28,708 nt of DNA, taken from a virus. Position 1 is the first letter of the stretch. Each line of letters opens with the position of its first letter. Shown in pieces: positions 7,101 through 14,907 of this stretch. The stretch spans positions 1 through 28,708 of the IMG/VR virus record IMGVR_UViG_3300017958_000044; one strand, given 5' to 3'. The notes beneath the pieces are model-generated. The model did no database searches. It was not told the origin of the DNA and worked only from the letters and a program-made list of their open reading frames with translations. The translations under genes and the position numbers were made by a program.

Positions 7101-7467
7101 AGCATTTGGATTTTCACCAGGAGCAAAAATACAAGGTGCTGCTTCGTCAGAATTAGATGCAGGAATTGTAGGAGCATCAGAAAAATTAAAAGGATTGCAA
7201 GAAAATCTTGACATTGAAGCAATATCCAGTTATAATAAAAAGATGGGTGAAGCAAGTGATCTACTTTCTGACATGAAAAACATGATGGCAGAAGCACAAA
7301 TTAAAGAAACACCTCAACAAACTGGCGATAGCGTAATGTCGCAGTTTGAAAAACTAGATCAGTTAAATAATACACTTGGATCGCTTTTAGCAGAAACTCA
7401 GGCAGGAAATACGATAACTAAAAGACAACTGCAAATTGCAAAACGTGCAGGTGATATGATAGGATAA
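4180..7467 (+). CDS. Tail tape-measure protein candidate (1095 aa)
   Basis: A 1095-aa protein starts with ATG after TAGGA. The N-terminal 90 residues are Ala/Ser-rich, and residues about 100-400 contain helical segments typical of tape measures. A long hydrophobic Gly/Ala/Leu/Ile stretch occupies residues about 577-612 (VVAGGLLLGAFVG and onward), followed by amphipathic helices with IRSIISGITGFIGDIISKIPG-like character. Residues about 694-864 are a Glu/Ala/Arg-rich coiled coil. Length, central hydrophobic segments and coiled coils fit a tape measure that sets tail length and leaves the tail at DNA ejection. T4's own tape measure, gp29, is 590 aa, and I see no diagnostic gp29 motif, so no gene number is given. 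It lies beside gp26 and directly before the portal; the gap to the portal ATG is three bases. Confidence 0.72.
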   Translation: MAGPVQGQWGGEDIILNDAATETTALQILAAVNRMSGGPNTSQSQKAADMLAQANMNAASAASAAADAVSGLGSAVAGAFSTMIGTIRGLGEELLIGGNRISDFSSHITGAMSEIPVFGAALGGLTQLFISVVDNQIDTFRELSGVGMDLGGDLFEAKRSAIQAGLSLDTFQQTLMNNSVALTTFGGSAREGARRFKETSGVLQRNFGKNLSALGLTMDETAQFTAEYMELQNTLGRNQKFTAASQAQATNDYIMQLDGLSRVTGKQREEVAAMLQQQANDKRMKALLASMDEDVAKTLQNVTTNIAAKSPELAEAVTELVATGGVPLNNELAKSISLMSPAIREASAQLRDGTITEQQYVDVLNREIASSKDKLKADGKNIATLAALGNTAYDGTLALASMGDGLKSVEEVSAEQAAAQERGQKSLLDFERMIQQVRNVIFGALVNSGIFDTIMDSFEDLTAMFSVDGEEMGSGLSALTDKVKEIASGVSKVFGQFVSDVKQFGFDKAFSLLWSETLKPKLSEAWEKISTGIRETVWPMFRDGMQSAADYLTEKLTTWWQGIDFKQILMENWKTFGVVAGGLLLGAFVGIPALIGGALILGIGALFGAELFSNIGAKLSETWTSFTDGIYEMFSGVAEFFQPAVDVFRSVADGIRSIISGITGFIGDIISKIPGAGLVTDGLTAVSDFFGFGEEKAEEAIAAADQSTMRVLEGEEKIAHLKEERAREQEKFDNAKSRREKSRAMEWIRMYDQAIAQEEAALANTTAARTESAEREVTAAEAAAIEAEAKAAAISSLQTALDEERLRYQDLTTREELEASKEVQENLKRMLAEQEAAAQEVTDAKIQAAESEKQSITATLDDTASTVADLAKQMGIDPSEGLSATLHGGVPTEINGRPVPMSMLSEDQKNNILASKEAQSYMPDAGNRSKKQVKSPEIKALSDALTQVKDPKNYASDIHSAQQGQFLTPAQMAEAFGFSPGAKIQGAASSELDAGIVGASEKLKGLQENLDIEAISSYNKKMGEASDLLSDMKNMMAEAQIKETPQQTGDSVMSQFEKLDQLNNTLGSLLAETQAGNTITKRQLQIAKRAGDMIG

Positions 7468-7470
7468 ATT

Positions 7471-9213
7471 ATGGCGTGGAAAAAATATTTTAGCCCGGTA
7501 AAAACAGCAGACAATCCTAACGGAAGTTACTCTCCAATAGGAGGTCCTCGCAGTGGCAACAATCCAGGGCCAGCACGTTCAAACTATTCATCATATTTGC
7601 CAGATGTGTATGTAGGAAGTCCTAATCGTGTTGAACGTTACGGACAATATAATACAATGGACTTAGACTCCGAAGTAAATGCAGCACTTGATATATTAGG
7701 AGAATTTTGTTCACAACTAAACAGACAAAATAATACTCCTTTCTTAATGCAATTTAAAACAAAAGCAACAAATTCAGAAGCAACAATATTACAGCAGTAT
7801 TTGCAACAGTGGTGTAAACTACAAAATTTTGAAACAAAAATGTTTAGAATTTTACGCAATACATTTAAGTATGGCGATCAATTCTTTATAAGAGATCCTG
7901 AAACTAAGAAGTGGTTTCATGTTGACCCAGCAAATGTTAGTAGGATCATAGTTAATGAAAGCGAAGGCAAAAAGCCTGAGCAATACATTATAAAAAACTT
8001 TAATTTAAATTTTGTTGACAATGTAGCAACAACACCGTTTGAAACAAACGGAAATGTAACAGGTGGCGGCAGCGGATATTTAACAGGCGGTGTACGCGGA
8101 ATGGTTGGACAACCGCAACAGTCTATGAGTGGAAATAGATTCATGACTGAAGAACGCGAAGTTGCAATAGACGCAGACCATGTAATACATCTAAGTCTAT
8201 CTGAAGGCTTAGATACGAACTTCCCATTTGGTAATTCACTATTAGAAACAATATTCAAAGTCTACAAGCAGAAAGAACTGCTTGAAGATGCAATTATTAT
8301 CTATCGTGTGCAAAGAGCACCTGAACGCAGAGTGTTTTATGTAGACGTTGGTAATATGCCAAGTCACTTGGCAATGCAGTTTGTCGAAAGGGTAAAGACT
8401 GAGATACATCAGAGACGCATACCGAGTTCGACAGGAGGTGGCACGAATGTCATAGACAGTTCCTACAATCCGTTGAGTATTAACGAGGACTACTTCTTCC
8501 CGCAAACTGCTGAAGGGAGAGGATCAAAAGTTGAAACACTACCAGGCGGAACTAACCTAGGTGAAATTGACGACTTGCGTTATTTCACTAACAAACTAGT
8601 ACGCGGTCTCCGTATCCCTTCATCCTATCTTCCTACTGGAGCAGACGACAGTGCTGCACAGTATAATGACGGCAGAGTTGGTACTGCATATATTCAAGAA
8701 TTAAGATTTAACAACTATTGTGAAAGACTACAAAAACTTCTTATAGAAGAATTTGATAGAGAATTTAAACGTTACATTCTAGAAAAAGGTGTAAATGTTG
8801 ATACATCAATGTTTGATCTTAGTTTTCAACCTCCGCAGAACTTTGCTGCATATAGACAAAGTGAAATTGATAACGCTCGTGTACCAACCTATTCGCAGAT
8901 GAGTGCTATACCTTACATTTCAAATCGCTTTGCAATGAAACGTTTCTTAGGACTAACCGAAGAAGAAATTGCAGAAAACGAACGCATGTGGCGTGAAGAG
9001 AATGATGAAGAATTAAGTGCTTCTCCTAATGATCCTGCAAGTGAAATGCGAGGAGCAGGAGTTAGCGGAGCAGGACTAGAATCAGATCTTGGAAGTATGG
9101 AAGATCAAGTACCTGGTGCTGAACAACCAATAGAAGGCGGAGAAGGCGAAGGTCCTACAACTGCAACTGGAGATGAAGCAGTAGCACCAGCAGCAACTGA
9201 CCAAACAATATAA
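7471..9213 (+). CDS. 20: Portal vertex protein gp20
   Basis: This 580-aa protein (T4 gp20: 524 aa) is a clear gp20. It shows the N-terminal clip-adjacent motif MDLDSEVNAALDILGEFC, the middle KVYKQKELLEDAIIIYRV followed by RAPERRVFYVDVGNMP (residues about 264-297), and the downstream YFTNKLVRGLRIPSSYLPTG, all hallmarks of the marker gene used for marine myovirus diversity. Twelve copies form the ring at the head vertex through which DNA is packaged and to which the tail attaches. The C-terminal 70 residues are Glu/Gly/Ala-rich and look disordered. ATG at 7471 follows the previous stop by three bases, with AGGA inside the end of the upstream gene. The last codons contain the late box for the next gene. 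Confidence 0.97.
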   Translation: MAWKKYFSPVKTADNPNGSYSPIGGPRSGNNPGPARSNYSSYLPDVYVGSPNRVERYGQYNTMDLDSEVNAALDILGEFCSQLNRQNNTPFLMQFKTKATNSEATILQQYLQQWCKLQNFETKMFRILRNTFKYGDQFFIRDPETKKWFHVDPANVSRIIVNESEGKKPEQYIIKNFNLNFVDNVATTPFETNGNVTGGGSGYLTGGVRGMVGQPQQSMSGNRFMTEEREVAIDADHVIHLSLSEGLDTNFPFGNSLLETIFKVYKQKELLEDAIIIYRVQRAPERRVFYVDVGNMPSHLAMQFVERVKTEIHQRRIPSSTGGGTNVIDSSYNPLSINEDYFFPQTAEGRGSKVETLPGGTNLGEIDDLRYFTNKLVRGLRIPSSYLPTGADDSAAQYNDGRVGTAYIQELRFNNYCERLQKLLIEEFDREFKRYILEKGVNVDTSMFDLSFQPPQNFAAYRQSEIDNARVPTYSQMSAIPYISNRFAMKRFLGLTEEEIAENERMWREENDEELSASPNDPASEMRGAGVSGAGLESDLGSMEDQVPGAEQPIEGGEGEGPTTATGDEAVAPAATDQTI

Positions 9214-9216
9214 ATA
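9209..9216 (+). promoter_or_regulatory. Late promoter box TATAAATA at the portal stop
   Basis: This exact T4 late consensus overlaps the portal stop codon (9211-9213) and is followed by CTATT and then ATG at 9222. By T4 spacing, transcription would start at or within a base or two of the ATG, so the mRNA from here would have almost no leader. No Shine-Dalgarno sequence lies between box and ATG. Confidence 0.6.
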
Positions 9217-9221
9217 CTATT

Positions 9222-9470
9222 ATGATTTTACGTGAATTATTTTATTTCGACAAGCAAACTGGAGAGCCAGTAGAAAACGACATGTATTCTCCTGAGGATG
9301 ATCAATCGCCAGTTAATCATGACGACACACGTAAAACTCGTTTAACACTCCGCCAAATTAACCGTGCACGTAAATCTAGTGAGCAACATAAACAAGAACA
9401 AGTGAAAGAACTTGATTTTATAAGACAAATGTACGGCATTGCTGCAAATGCAGAAGAAGGCGGAGTTTAA
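9222..9470 (+). CDS. Small protein between portal and core genes (82 aa), possible prohead core component
   Basis: An 82-aa ORF begins MILRELFYFDKQTGEP and ends at 9470. The middle is rich in Asp, His and Thr, followed by a basic helix (RLTLRQINRARKSSEQHKQ) and a C-terminal hydrophobic motif LDFIRQMYGI. There is no membrane segment. In T4 the position after the portal is held by gp67, an 80-aa prohead core protein. Length and position fit, but the acidic composition of T4 gp67 is absent here, so the equivalence is only inferred. No ribosome binding site precedes the ATG; translation would depend on coupling to the portal stop nine bases upstream or on a leaderless message. Confidence 0.75.
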   Translation: MILRELFYFDKQTGEPVENDMYSPEDDQSPVNHDDTRKTRLTLRQINRARKSSEQHKQEQVKELDFIRQMYGIAANAEEGGV

Positions 9471-9475
9471 GTTAT

Positions 9476-10297
9476 TTGGCTAAGGTTGACAAATCTCAGT
9501 TATCTAAAGCAGAGTGGAAAAAATTAAAAGAATTCCGCAGAAAAGAAAAAGCATTAGCACGTTCTGAGAAAAAGAAAAAACAATCCCTAAACGATATCAG
9601 ACACAAGGTGCAAGAACAAACTAAACCCTTGGAGCACCAGCCCGAGTTTCTAGCCCAATCAAACCCTAAACAACAAATTACATTTCCCAAAAACGACGAT
9701 CCTAAAATTGCGTTTGTCTTAGGAAATGGCACAAGTCGTAGACCTATAGAACCTGAAACTCTAAAACACTATGGCAAAGTATATGCTTGCAATGCTATAT
9801 ACAGAACTTTTGATCCTGATTATCTAGTAGCAGTTGACACTAAAATGATTTTAGAATTACACAAAGCAGGCTACCAAAAGAAAAATCCAAATGTTTGGAC
9901 AAATCCAAATAAGTCATTAATGAAATACAAAGGTTTTAACTTTTTTAGTCCTAGTAAAGGATGGAGCAGCGGACCTACTGCGTTATGGCTTGCCAGTCAG
10001 CACGGCTACGATAAAATTTACATATTGGGCTTTGATTATAGAGGACTAGAAGACGGACAAAAATTTAATAACGTTTATGCAGACACTCCTAACTATAAAA
10101 AATCATCAGATAGTGCAACATTTTTTGGTAACTGGATGCGACAAACGCTTACTACAATAAAAGAACATAAGCATATAGAGTATTTTAGAGTAATAGCACC
10201 AGATAATTACAGACCACAAGAACTAAATAAACTTGACAATGTACAAACTATATTAGTCGAAGATTTTAATAAAATATTTAAAAATCCTCAAATCTAG
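9476..10297 (+). CDS. Rossmann-like protein resembling GT42/DUF115 glycosyltransferases
   Basis: The 273-aa frame starts at TTG (9476), with GGCGGAG as ribosome site inside the end of the upstream gene; no ATG precedes the conserved part. Residues 1-65 are Lys/Gln/Glu-rich and probably disordered. From residue 76 a compact domain shows VLGNGTS (81-87), YACNAIY (103-109), DYLVAVD (115-121), WSSGPTALWLAS (163-174) and GYDKIYILGFDY (177-188). This order of GNG-S, CN, SSG and GY-IY-GFD resembles the CST-I/II sialyltransferase (GT42) and DUF115 families, where these strands bind a nucleotide-sugar or related nucleotide. The His-containing segment expected after the GIDFY-like strand in Campylobacter CST-II is not evident. 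Presence in the head gene block is unusual. The function is not established. Confidence 0.8.
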   Translation: MAKVDKSQLSKAEWKKLKEFRRKEKALARSEKKKKQSLNDIRHKVQEQTKPLEHQPEFLAQSNPKQQITFPKNDDPKIAFVLGNGTSRRPIEPETLKHYGKVYACNAIYRTFDPDYLVAVDTKMILELHKAGYQKKNPNVWTNPNKSLMKYKGFNFFSPSKGWSSGPTALWLASQHGYDKIYILGFDYRGLEDGQKFNNVYADTPNYKKSSDSATFFGNWMRQTLTTIKEHKHIEYFRVIAPDNYRPQELNKLDNVQTILVEDFNKIFKNPQI

Positions 10298-10319
10298 GCC
10301 AAAAACTCTCATTTTGGCC
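10297..10319. terminator. Hairpin after the GT42-like gene
   Basis: GGCCAAAA (10297-10304), loop ACTCTCA and TTTTGGCC (10312-10319) form a perfect eight-pair stem that begins at the last base of the stop codon. No T-run follows directly (the next is at 10341-10347), so it may slow or process the transcript rather than end it. The late box at 10348 follows. Confidence 0.5.
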
Positions 10320-10347
10320 CCATAATTCTATATATTCAACTTTTTTT

Positions 10348-10355
10348 ACTAAATA
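10348..10355 (+). promoter_or_regulatory. Probable late promoter box ACTAAATA
   Basis: ACTAAATAATAG lies 43 bases before the ATG at 10398 and matches TATAAATA at six of eight bases. It follows a T-run and a hairpin, and AGGAG lies at 10387-10391. It would drive the acidic core, protease, scaffold and capsid genes as one late unit. Confidence 0.45.
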
Positions 10356-10397
10356 ATAGTGACAGCCTTACCATAGGTCCAATTACAGGAGATTAAA

Positions 10398-11393
<996 letters not shown>

Positions 11394-11403
11394 GGAAGCC
11401 TGA

Positions 11404-12036
11404 ATGAGAAACTTACGAGAGCATTTGACATTCGACCAAGCAGGCATTGTAATAGAGTCGTCAGATAACGAAAACGGCGGCAAAGACCTTTATATGAAAG
11501 GTGTTTGCATCCAAGGCGGTGTACGCAATGCTAATCAGCGAGTGTATCCTGTAAATGAAATTGGCAGGGCTGTCAAAACTCTCAACGATCAAATCAGCGG
11601 AGGTTATAGTGTTCTCGGCGAAGTTGATCATCCAGAGGGACTTAATATAAACTTAGACAGAGTAAGCCACATGATTACTGATGTATGGATGGATGGCCCA
11701 AATGGATATGGCAAGTTAAAAGTTTTACCTACCCCTATGGGACAACTAGTAAAAACAATGCTTGAAAGCGGAGTTAAACTAGGTGTTTCATCTAGGGGTT
11801 CTGGTAATGTTAGTGAAGACGGCAACGGAGAAGTAAGTGATTTTGAAATTATTACTGTTGATGTTGTTGCTCAGCCAAGTGCTCCAGGTGCATACCCTAC
11901 GCCAGTTTACGAGCACATTATGAACGCCCGCGGAGGGTATAAGGCATACGAATTAGCACAGGCAACCAAACATGACGAAAAGGCACAAAAGTATCTTAAG
12001 GAATCACTGGTTAATATAATCAGTAAACTCCGATAA
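11404..12036 (+). CDS. 21: Prohead core protease gp21
   Basis: A 210-aa protein, the same size as T4 gp21 (212 aa), starts at ATG 11404 after AAGGAAG. The fold belongs to the assemblin-like prohead proteases (peptidase family S80). The expected catalytic motifs are visible: EVDHPEG with His76, and GVSSRGSG with Ser129/Ser130. The later ITVDVVAQPSAPGA strand is also typical. It cleaves scaffold, core and capsid precursors after short L-x-E type sites, then degrades itself. It is placed directly before scaffold and capsid, as in T4, and its stop is followed by AAGGAG for gp22. No oddity is seen. Confidence 0.95.
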   Translation: MRNLREHLTFDQAGIVIESSDNENGGKDLYMKGVCIQGGVRNANQRVYPVNEIGRAVKTLNDQISGGYSVLGEVDHPEGLNINLDRVSHMITDVWMDGPNGYGKLKVLPTPMGQLVKTMLESGVKLGVSSRGSGNVSEDGNGEVSDFEIITVDVVAQPSAPGAYPTPVYEHIMNARGGYKAYELAQATKHDEKAQKYLKESLVNIISKLR

Positions 12037-12050
12037 CGAAGGAGAAAAAT

Positions 12051-13142
12051 ATGTTAGATGCACTAAAAACACTTTTTGAGAACGATGTTGTTTCTGAAGA
12101 AGTACGTGCGGATATTGAAGAGGCTTGGAATGCAAAAATCAAAGAGAACAAGCAGCAGGTTACTGCTGAACTCCGCGAAGAATTTGCACAGAAATACGAG
12201 CATGATAAGCAAACAATGGTTGAAGCCATTGATACTATGCTCTCCGAAAGACTTCAAGCAGAAATTGCTGAGTTTGCAGAAGACCGCAAGCAACTAGCCG
12301 AAGCAAAAGCAAAATATGCAATGAAGATGCGTGAAAACGCAGAAATCATGAAAGGTTTTGTTATGGATCAGTTAGGAAAGGAAATTTCTGAACTACACGA
12401 AGACCAAAAAGAAATGGCAACTAAGTTTGCTACTCTTGAAGAATTTGTAGTAGAAGCACTTGCTAAAGAAATAAGTGAGTTTTATGAAGACAAGAAGGAT
12501 CTTGCTGAAACCAAAGTACGTTTAGTACGCGAAGGTAAAGAACATCTTTCTAAAGTACAGAATCAATTTATTGAGAAAAGTGCTGCTCTAGTATCAGAAA
12601 CAGTTGATAAAACTCTTAACAGAGAAATTCATCAATTGCACGAAGATATTGAAGAAGCACGTAGGAATGACTTTGGACGTAAGTTATTTGAAGCATTTGC
12701 ATCTGAGTATGCAAACAGTTATCTTAACGAAAAGTCAGAAACTGCAAAACTTTTACAAGTTGTACAGTCTAAAGACAAGCAACTTGCTGAAGCAAAAGCG
12801 TTTGCTGCTAAAGCAAAACAACTTGCTGAATCACAAGCACACGAAAACAAGCGTATTGTTGAGACAGCACAAAGACAAGAAATTATCAATGATCTTATTG
12901 CACCACTGAATAAGAGTCAAAGAGAAATTATGGTAGACTTACTGGAATCAGTCCAAACTGCGAAATTAAGTACACAGTTTGACAAGTATTTACCGGCCGT
13001 TATCGACGGTAAAACTCCAGCCAAGCGAAAGGCACTGACAGAAGGCACAGAAATTACAGGCAACAGAGAAAACAATAACAGTAGTAAGAAGGCAGACGAC
13101 TCAAACGTGATAGAAATTCGTCGTCTGGCTGGATTAAATTAA
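12051..13142 (+). CDS. 22: Major prohead scaffold protein gp22
   Basis: The 363-aa product is nearly all charged helix, with Glu/Lys/Ala/Gln-rich heptad-like stretches from residue 20 to 290 and repeated segments of the type EISELHEDQKEMA and EISEFYEDKKDLA, about 50 residues apart. Residues about 285-325 (IINDLIAPLNKSQREIMVDL) and the final NVIEIRRLAGLN give the conserved C-terminal end that is thought to touch the shell. T4 gp22 is 269 aa, so this scaffold is longer, partly through internal repetition. It forms the core around which gp23 assembles and is destroyed by gp21. ATG at 12051 has AAGGAG six bases upstream; it lies between protease and capsid as in T4. Confidence 0.9.
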   Translation: MLDALKTLFENDVVSEEVRADIEEAWNAKIKENKQQVTAELREEFAQKYEHDKQTMVEAIDTMLSERLQAEIAEFAEDRKQLAEAKAKYAMKMRENAEIMKGFVMDQLGKEISELHEDQKEMATKFATLEEFVVEALAKEISEFYEDKKDLAETKVRLVREGKEHLSKVQNQFIEKSAALVSETVDKTLNREIHQLHEDIEEARRNDFGRKLFEAFASEYANSYLNEKSETAKLLQVVQSKDKQLAEAKAFAAKAKQLAESQAHENKRIVETAQRQEIINDLIAPLNKSQREIMVDLLESVQTAKLSTQFDKYLPAVIDGKTPAKRKALTEGTEITGNRENNNSSKKADDSNVIEIRRLAGLN

Positions 13143-13149
13143 GGAGATA

Positions 13150-14331
13150 ATGATGTCAGAACTACTAGAAAGCCGCTGGTCGGAGACTAAAGGAGCACTT
13201 CTTGAAGGCCTAGAAGGTAACAAGAAGTCTGTAATGGCTGCTACTTTAGAAAATACACGCAAGTATTTGTCAGAAAGTGCAACTGCAGGCTCCACATCCG
13301 CCGGTAATGTCGCAACTCTTAACAGAGTTATTTTACCAGTTATCAGACGTGTAATGCCAACAGTTATTGCTAACGAATTAGTTGGTGTTCAGCCTATGAC
13401 TGGACCAGTGGGTCAGATCCACACATTAAGAGTACGTTATGCTGAAACCAACAATGCAGATGGTACAGCAAATGACGTAACAGCAGGTGATGAAGCACTA
13501 TCACCATTCAAGATTGCTACTGCTTACTCCGGTGACGGAACAGCAGGAAAAGCAAATGCTACAGCCGCTATGGAAGGTACAGCAGGTCGTAAGTTAAGCA
13601 TTCAGATCTTGAAGCAAACCGTTGAAGCCAAGACTCGTAAGTTAAGTGCTCGCTGGACTTTTGAAGCAGCACAAGACGCACAGTCACAGCACGGCATCGA
13701 CGTTGAAGCAGAGATTATGGCTGCACTAGCACAAGAAATCACTGCTGAAATAGATCAAGAAGTATTAGCAAGCCTACGTAACCTTTCTGGTTCATATGAA
13801 ACATATGATCAGTCTGCTGTTTCTGGTACTGCTACATTTGTTGGTGACGAGCATGCTGCATTAGCAGTTCAAATCAACAGAGTTGCAAACTTGATTGCAC
13901 AGCGCACACGTAGAGGTGCTGGTAACTGGGCAGTTGTTTCGCCATTCGCGTTAACAATTCTTCAGTCTGCTACAACTTCAGCGTTTGCACGTACAACAGA
14001 AGGCACATTTGAAGCCCCAACTAACACTAAGATGGTTGGTACATTAAACAACGCAATGCGTGTTTATGTTGATTCTTATGCTTCAGATAGCACTGGTGTA
14101 CTAGTTGGTTACAAAGGTTCAAGCGAATCAGACGCAGCAGCGTTCTACTGCCCATACATTCCATTAATGAGCAGCGGCGTTGTACTAGATCCGTCAACAT
14201 TCGAGCCAGTTGTATCGTTTATGACACGTTATGGCTATGTTGAACTTTCTAACACAGCATCATCTCTAGGTAACGCAGGTGACTACCTCGGTACTGTTGA
14301 TATTACATCAGCAGCGGTAAGTTTCTCTTAA
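13150..14331 (+). CDS. 23: Major capsid protein gp23, short form
   Basis: The frame opens with two ATGs, at 13150 and 13153; AAGGAG ends at 13146, so the second (six-base spacing) is the better start. The protein is about 393 aa against 521 in T4. Recognisable gp23 parts are ATLNRVILPVIRRVMPTVIA, GVQPMTGPVGQIHTLRVRYAE, the VEAKTRKLSARWTFEAAQD helix and RVYVDSYA. A likely gp21 site, YLSE/S near residue 42, would remove a short N-terminal piece (T4: 65 residues). The surface insertion domain of T4 appears reduced or missing. It builds the hexamers of the head shell. A strong terminator follows 24 bases after the stop. Confidence 0.95.
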   Translation: MMSELLESRWSETKGALLEGLEGNKKSVMAATLENTRKYLSESATAGSTSAGNVATLNRVILPVIRRVMPTVIANELVGVQPMTGPVGQIHTLRVRYAETNNADGTANDVTAGDEALSPFKIATAYSGDGTAGKANATAAMEGTAGRKLSIQILKQTVEAKTRKLSARWTFEAAQDAQSQHGIDVEAEIMAALAQEITAEIDQEVLASLRNLSGSYETYDQSAVSGTATFVGDEHAALAVQINRVANLIAQRTRRGAGNWAVVSPFALTILQSATTSAFARTTEGTFEAPTNTKMVGTLNNAMRVYVDSYASDSTGVLVGYKGSSESDAAAFYCPYIPLMSSGVVLDPSTFEPVVSFMTRYGYVELSNTASSLGNAGDYLGTVDITSAAVSFS

Positions 14332-14354
14332 TAGTTACATTAGAGAGCAGTATT

Positions 14355-14383
14355 AAAATAGGACCTTCGGGTCCTATTTTTTT
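14355..14383 (+). terminator. Strong intrinsic terminator after gp23
   Basis: AAAATAGGACC (14355-14365), a TTCG tetraloop (14366-14369) and GGTCCTATTTT (14370-14380), followed by more Ts, make an eleven-pair stem closed by the very stable C(UUCG)G loop and running into a T-tract. It ends the head transcript and isolates it from the appendage block. Confidence 0.92.
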
Positions 14384-14396
14384 ATCTGTAGATTTT

Positions 14397-14486
14397 GATA
14401 AATACTTTTGTCTAATAGTGTGTCGCAAGGCGGACTTATGCGGACCCACCGCGTAGACCTAGAACGTCAATTATAAGGAGAAAACA
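14397..14486 (+). promoter_or_regulatory. Late promoter GATAAATACT and structured 80-base leader
   Basis: GATAAATA lies at 14397-14404. The predicted transcript start is near 14410, where GTCTA (14410-14414) can pair with TAGAC (14454-14458) and enclose GCGG/CCGC (14430-14433/14449-14452). The leader of about 77 bases is long for this genome and ends with AAGGAG just before ATG 14487. Confidence 0.6.
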
Positions 14487-14897
14487 ATGGGACGTCCAAT
14501 TAATAAAAGAAAAATCGGCCAAGGTTCTGGTCGTATTATGTGCACCAGATATTTTTTTACAGGTGCATCAGAAGTAAATGGTGCAACAACACCAGCGTGG
14601 ATTGTATCACAGCGTTCAACACGTAAATTTAAAGTTACAGATGGTTCTACAACTGAAATTCTTACACTTGTTAACCAAAGTTCAGGTGACTTATCAGAAG
14701 GCGAATTTGCAATTGATGCTGTCTTAGATGATTCTACAGTTGTACAAGTTACAAAACTGCATAATCGCACTATCCAATACGAGTACGGTAGCGAAGATAC
14801 AGATGATTCTGTAGCAGTCAATAAAATTAAGTACAACATTGGTCCTGCAGACGACGACGGAGTTTCAGATACTGCTACTGTTGATGATCAACCATAA
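14487..14897 (+). CDS. Small virion structural protein candidate, MGRP type (136 aa)
   Basis: ATG at 14487 follows AAGGAGAAAACA. The product begins MGRPINKRKIGQGSGR, continues with Gly/Thr/Ser-rich beta sequence (WIVSQRSTRKFKVTDG) and ends in an acidic tail (GPADDDGVSDTATVDDQP). I associate the MGRP-NKR opening and the QRS-RKF motif with small structural proteins of marine T4-like phages. There are no signal peptide, membrane segments or enzyme motifs. As first gene of the appendage unit, behind its own late promoter and structured leader, it is probably made in large amounts. A head decoration or neck/tail accessory role is possible, but neither is shown. Confidence 0.75.
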   Translation: MGRPINKRKIGQGSGRIMCTRYFFTGASEVNGATTPAWIVSQRSTRKFKVTDGSTTEILTLVNQSSGDLSEGEFAIDAVLDDSTVVQVTKLHNRTIQYEYGSEDTDDSVAVNKIKYNIGPADDDGVSDTATVDDQP

Positions 14898-14907
14898 GGA
14901 CCAGTAA

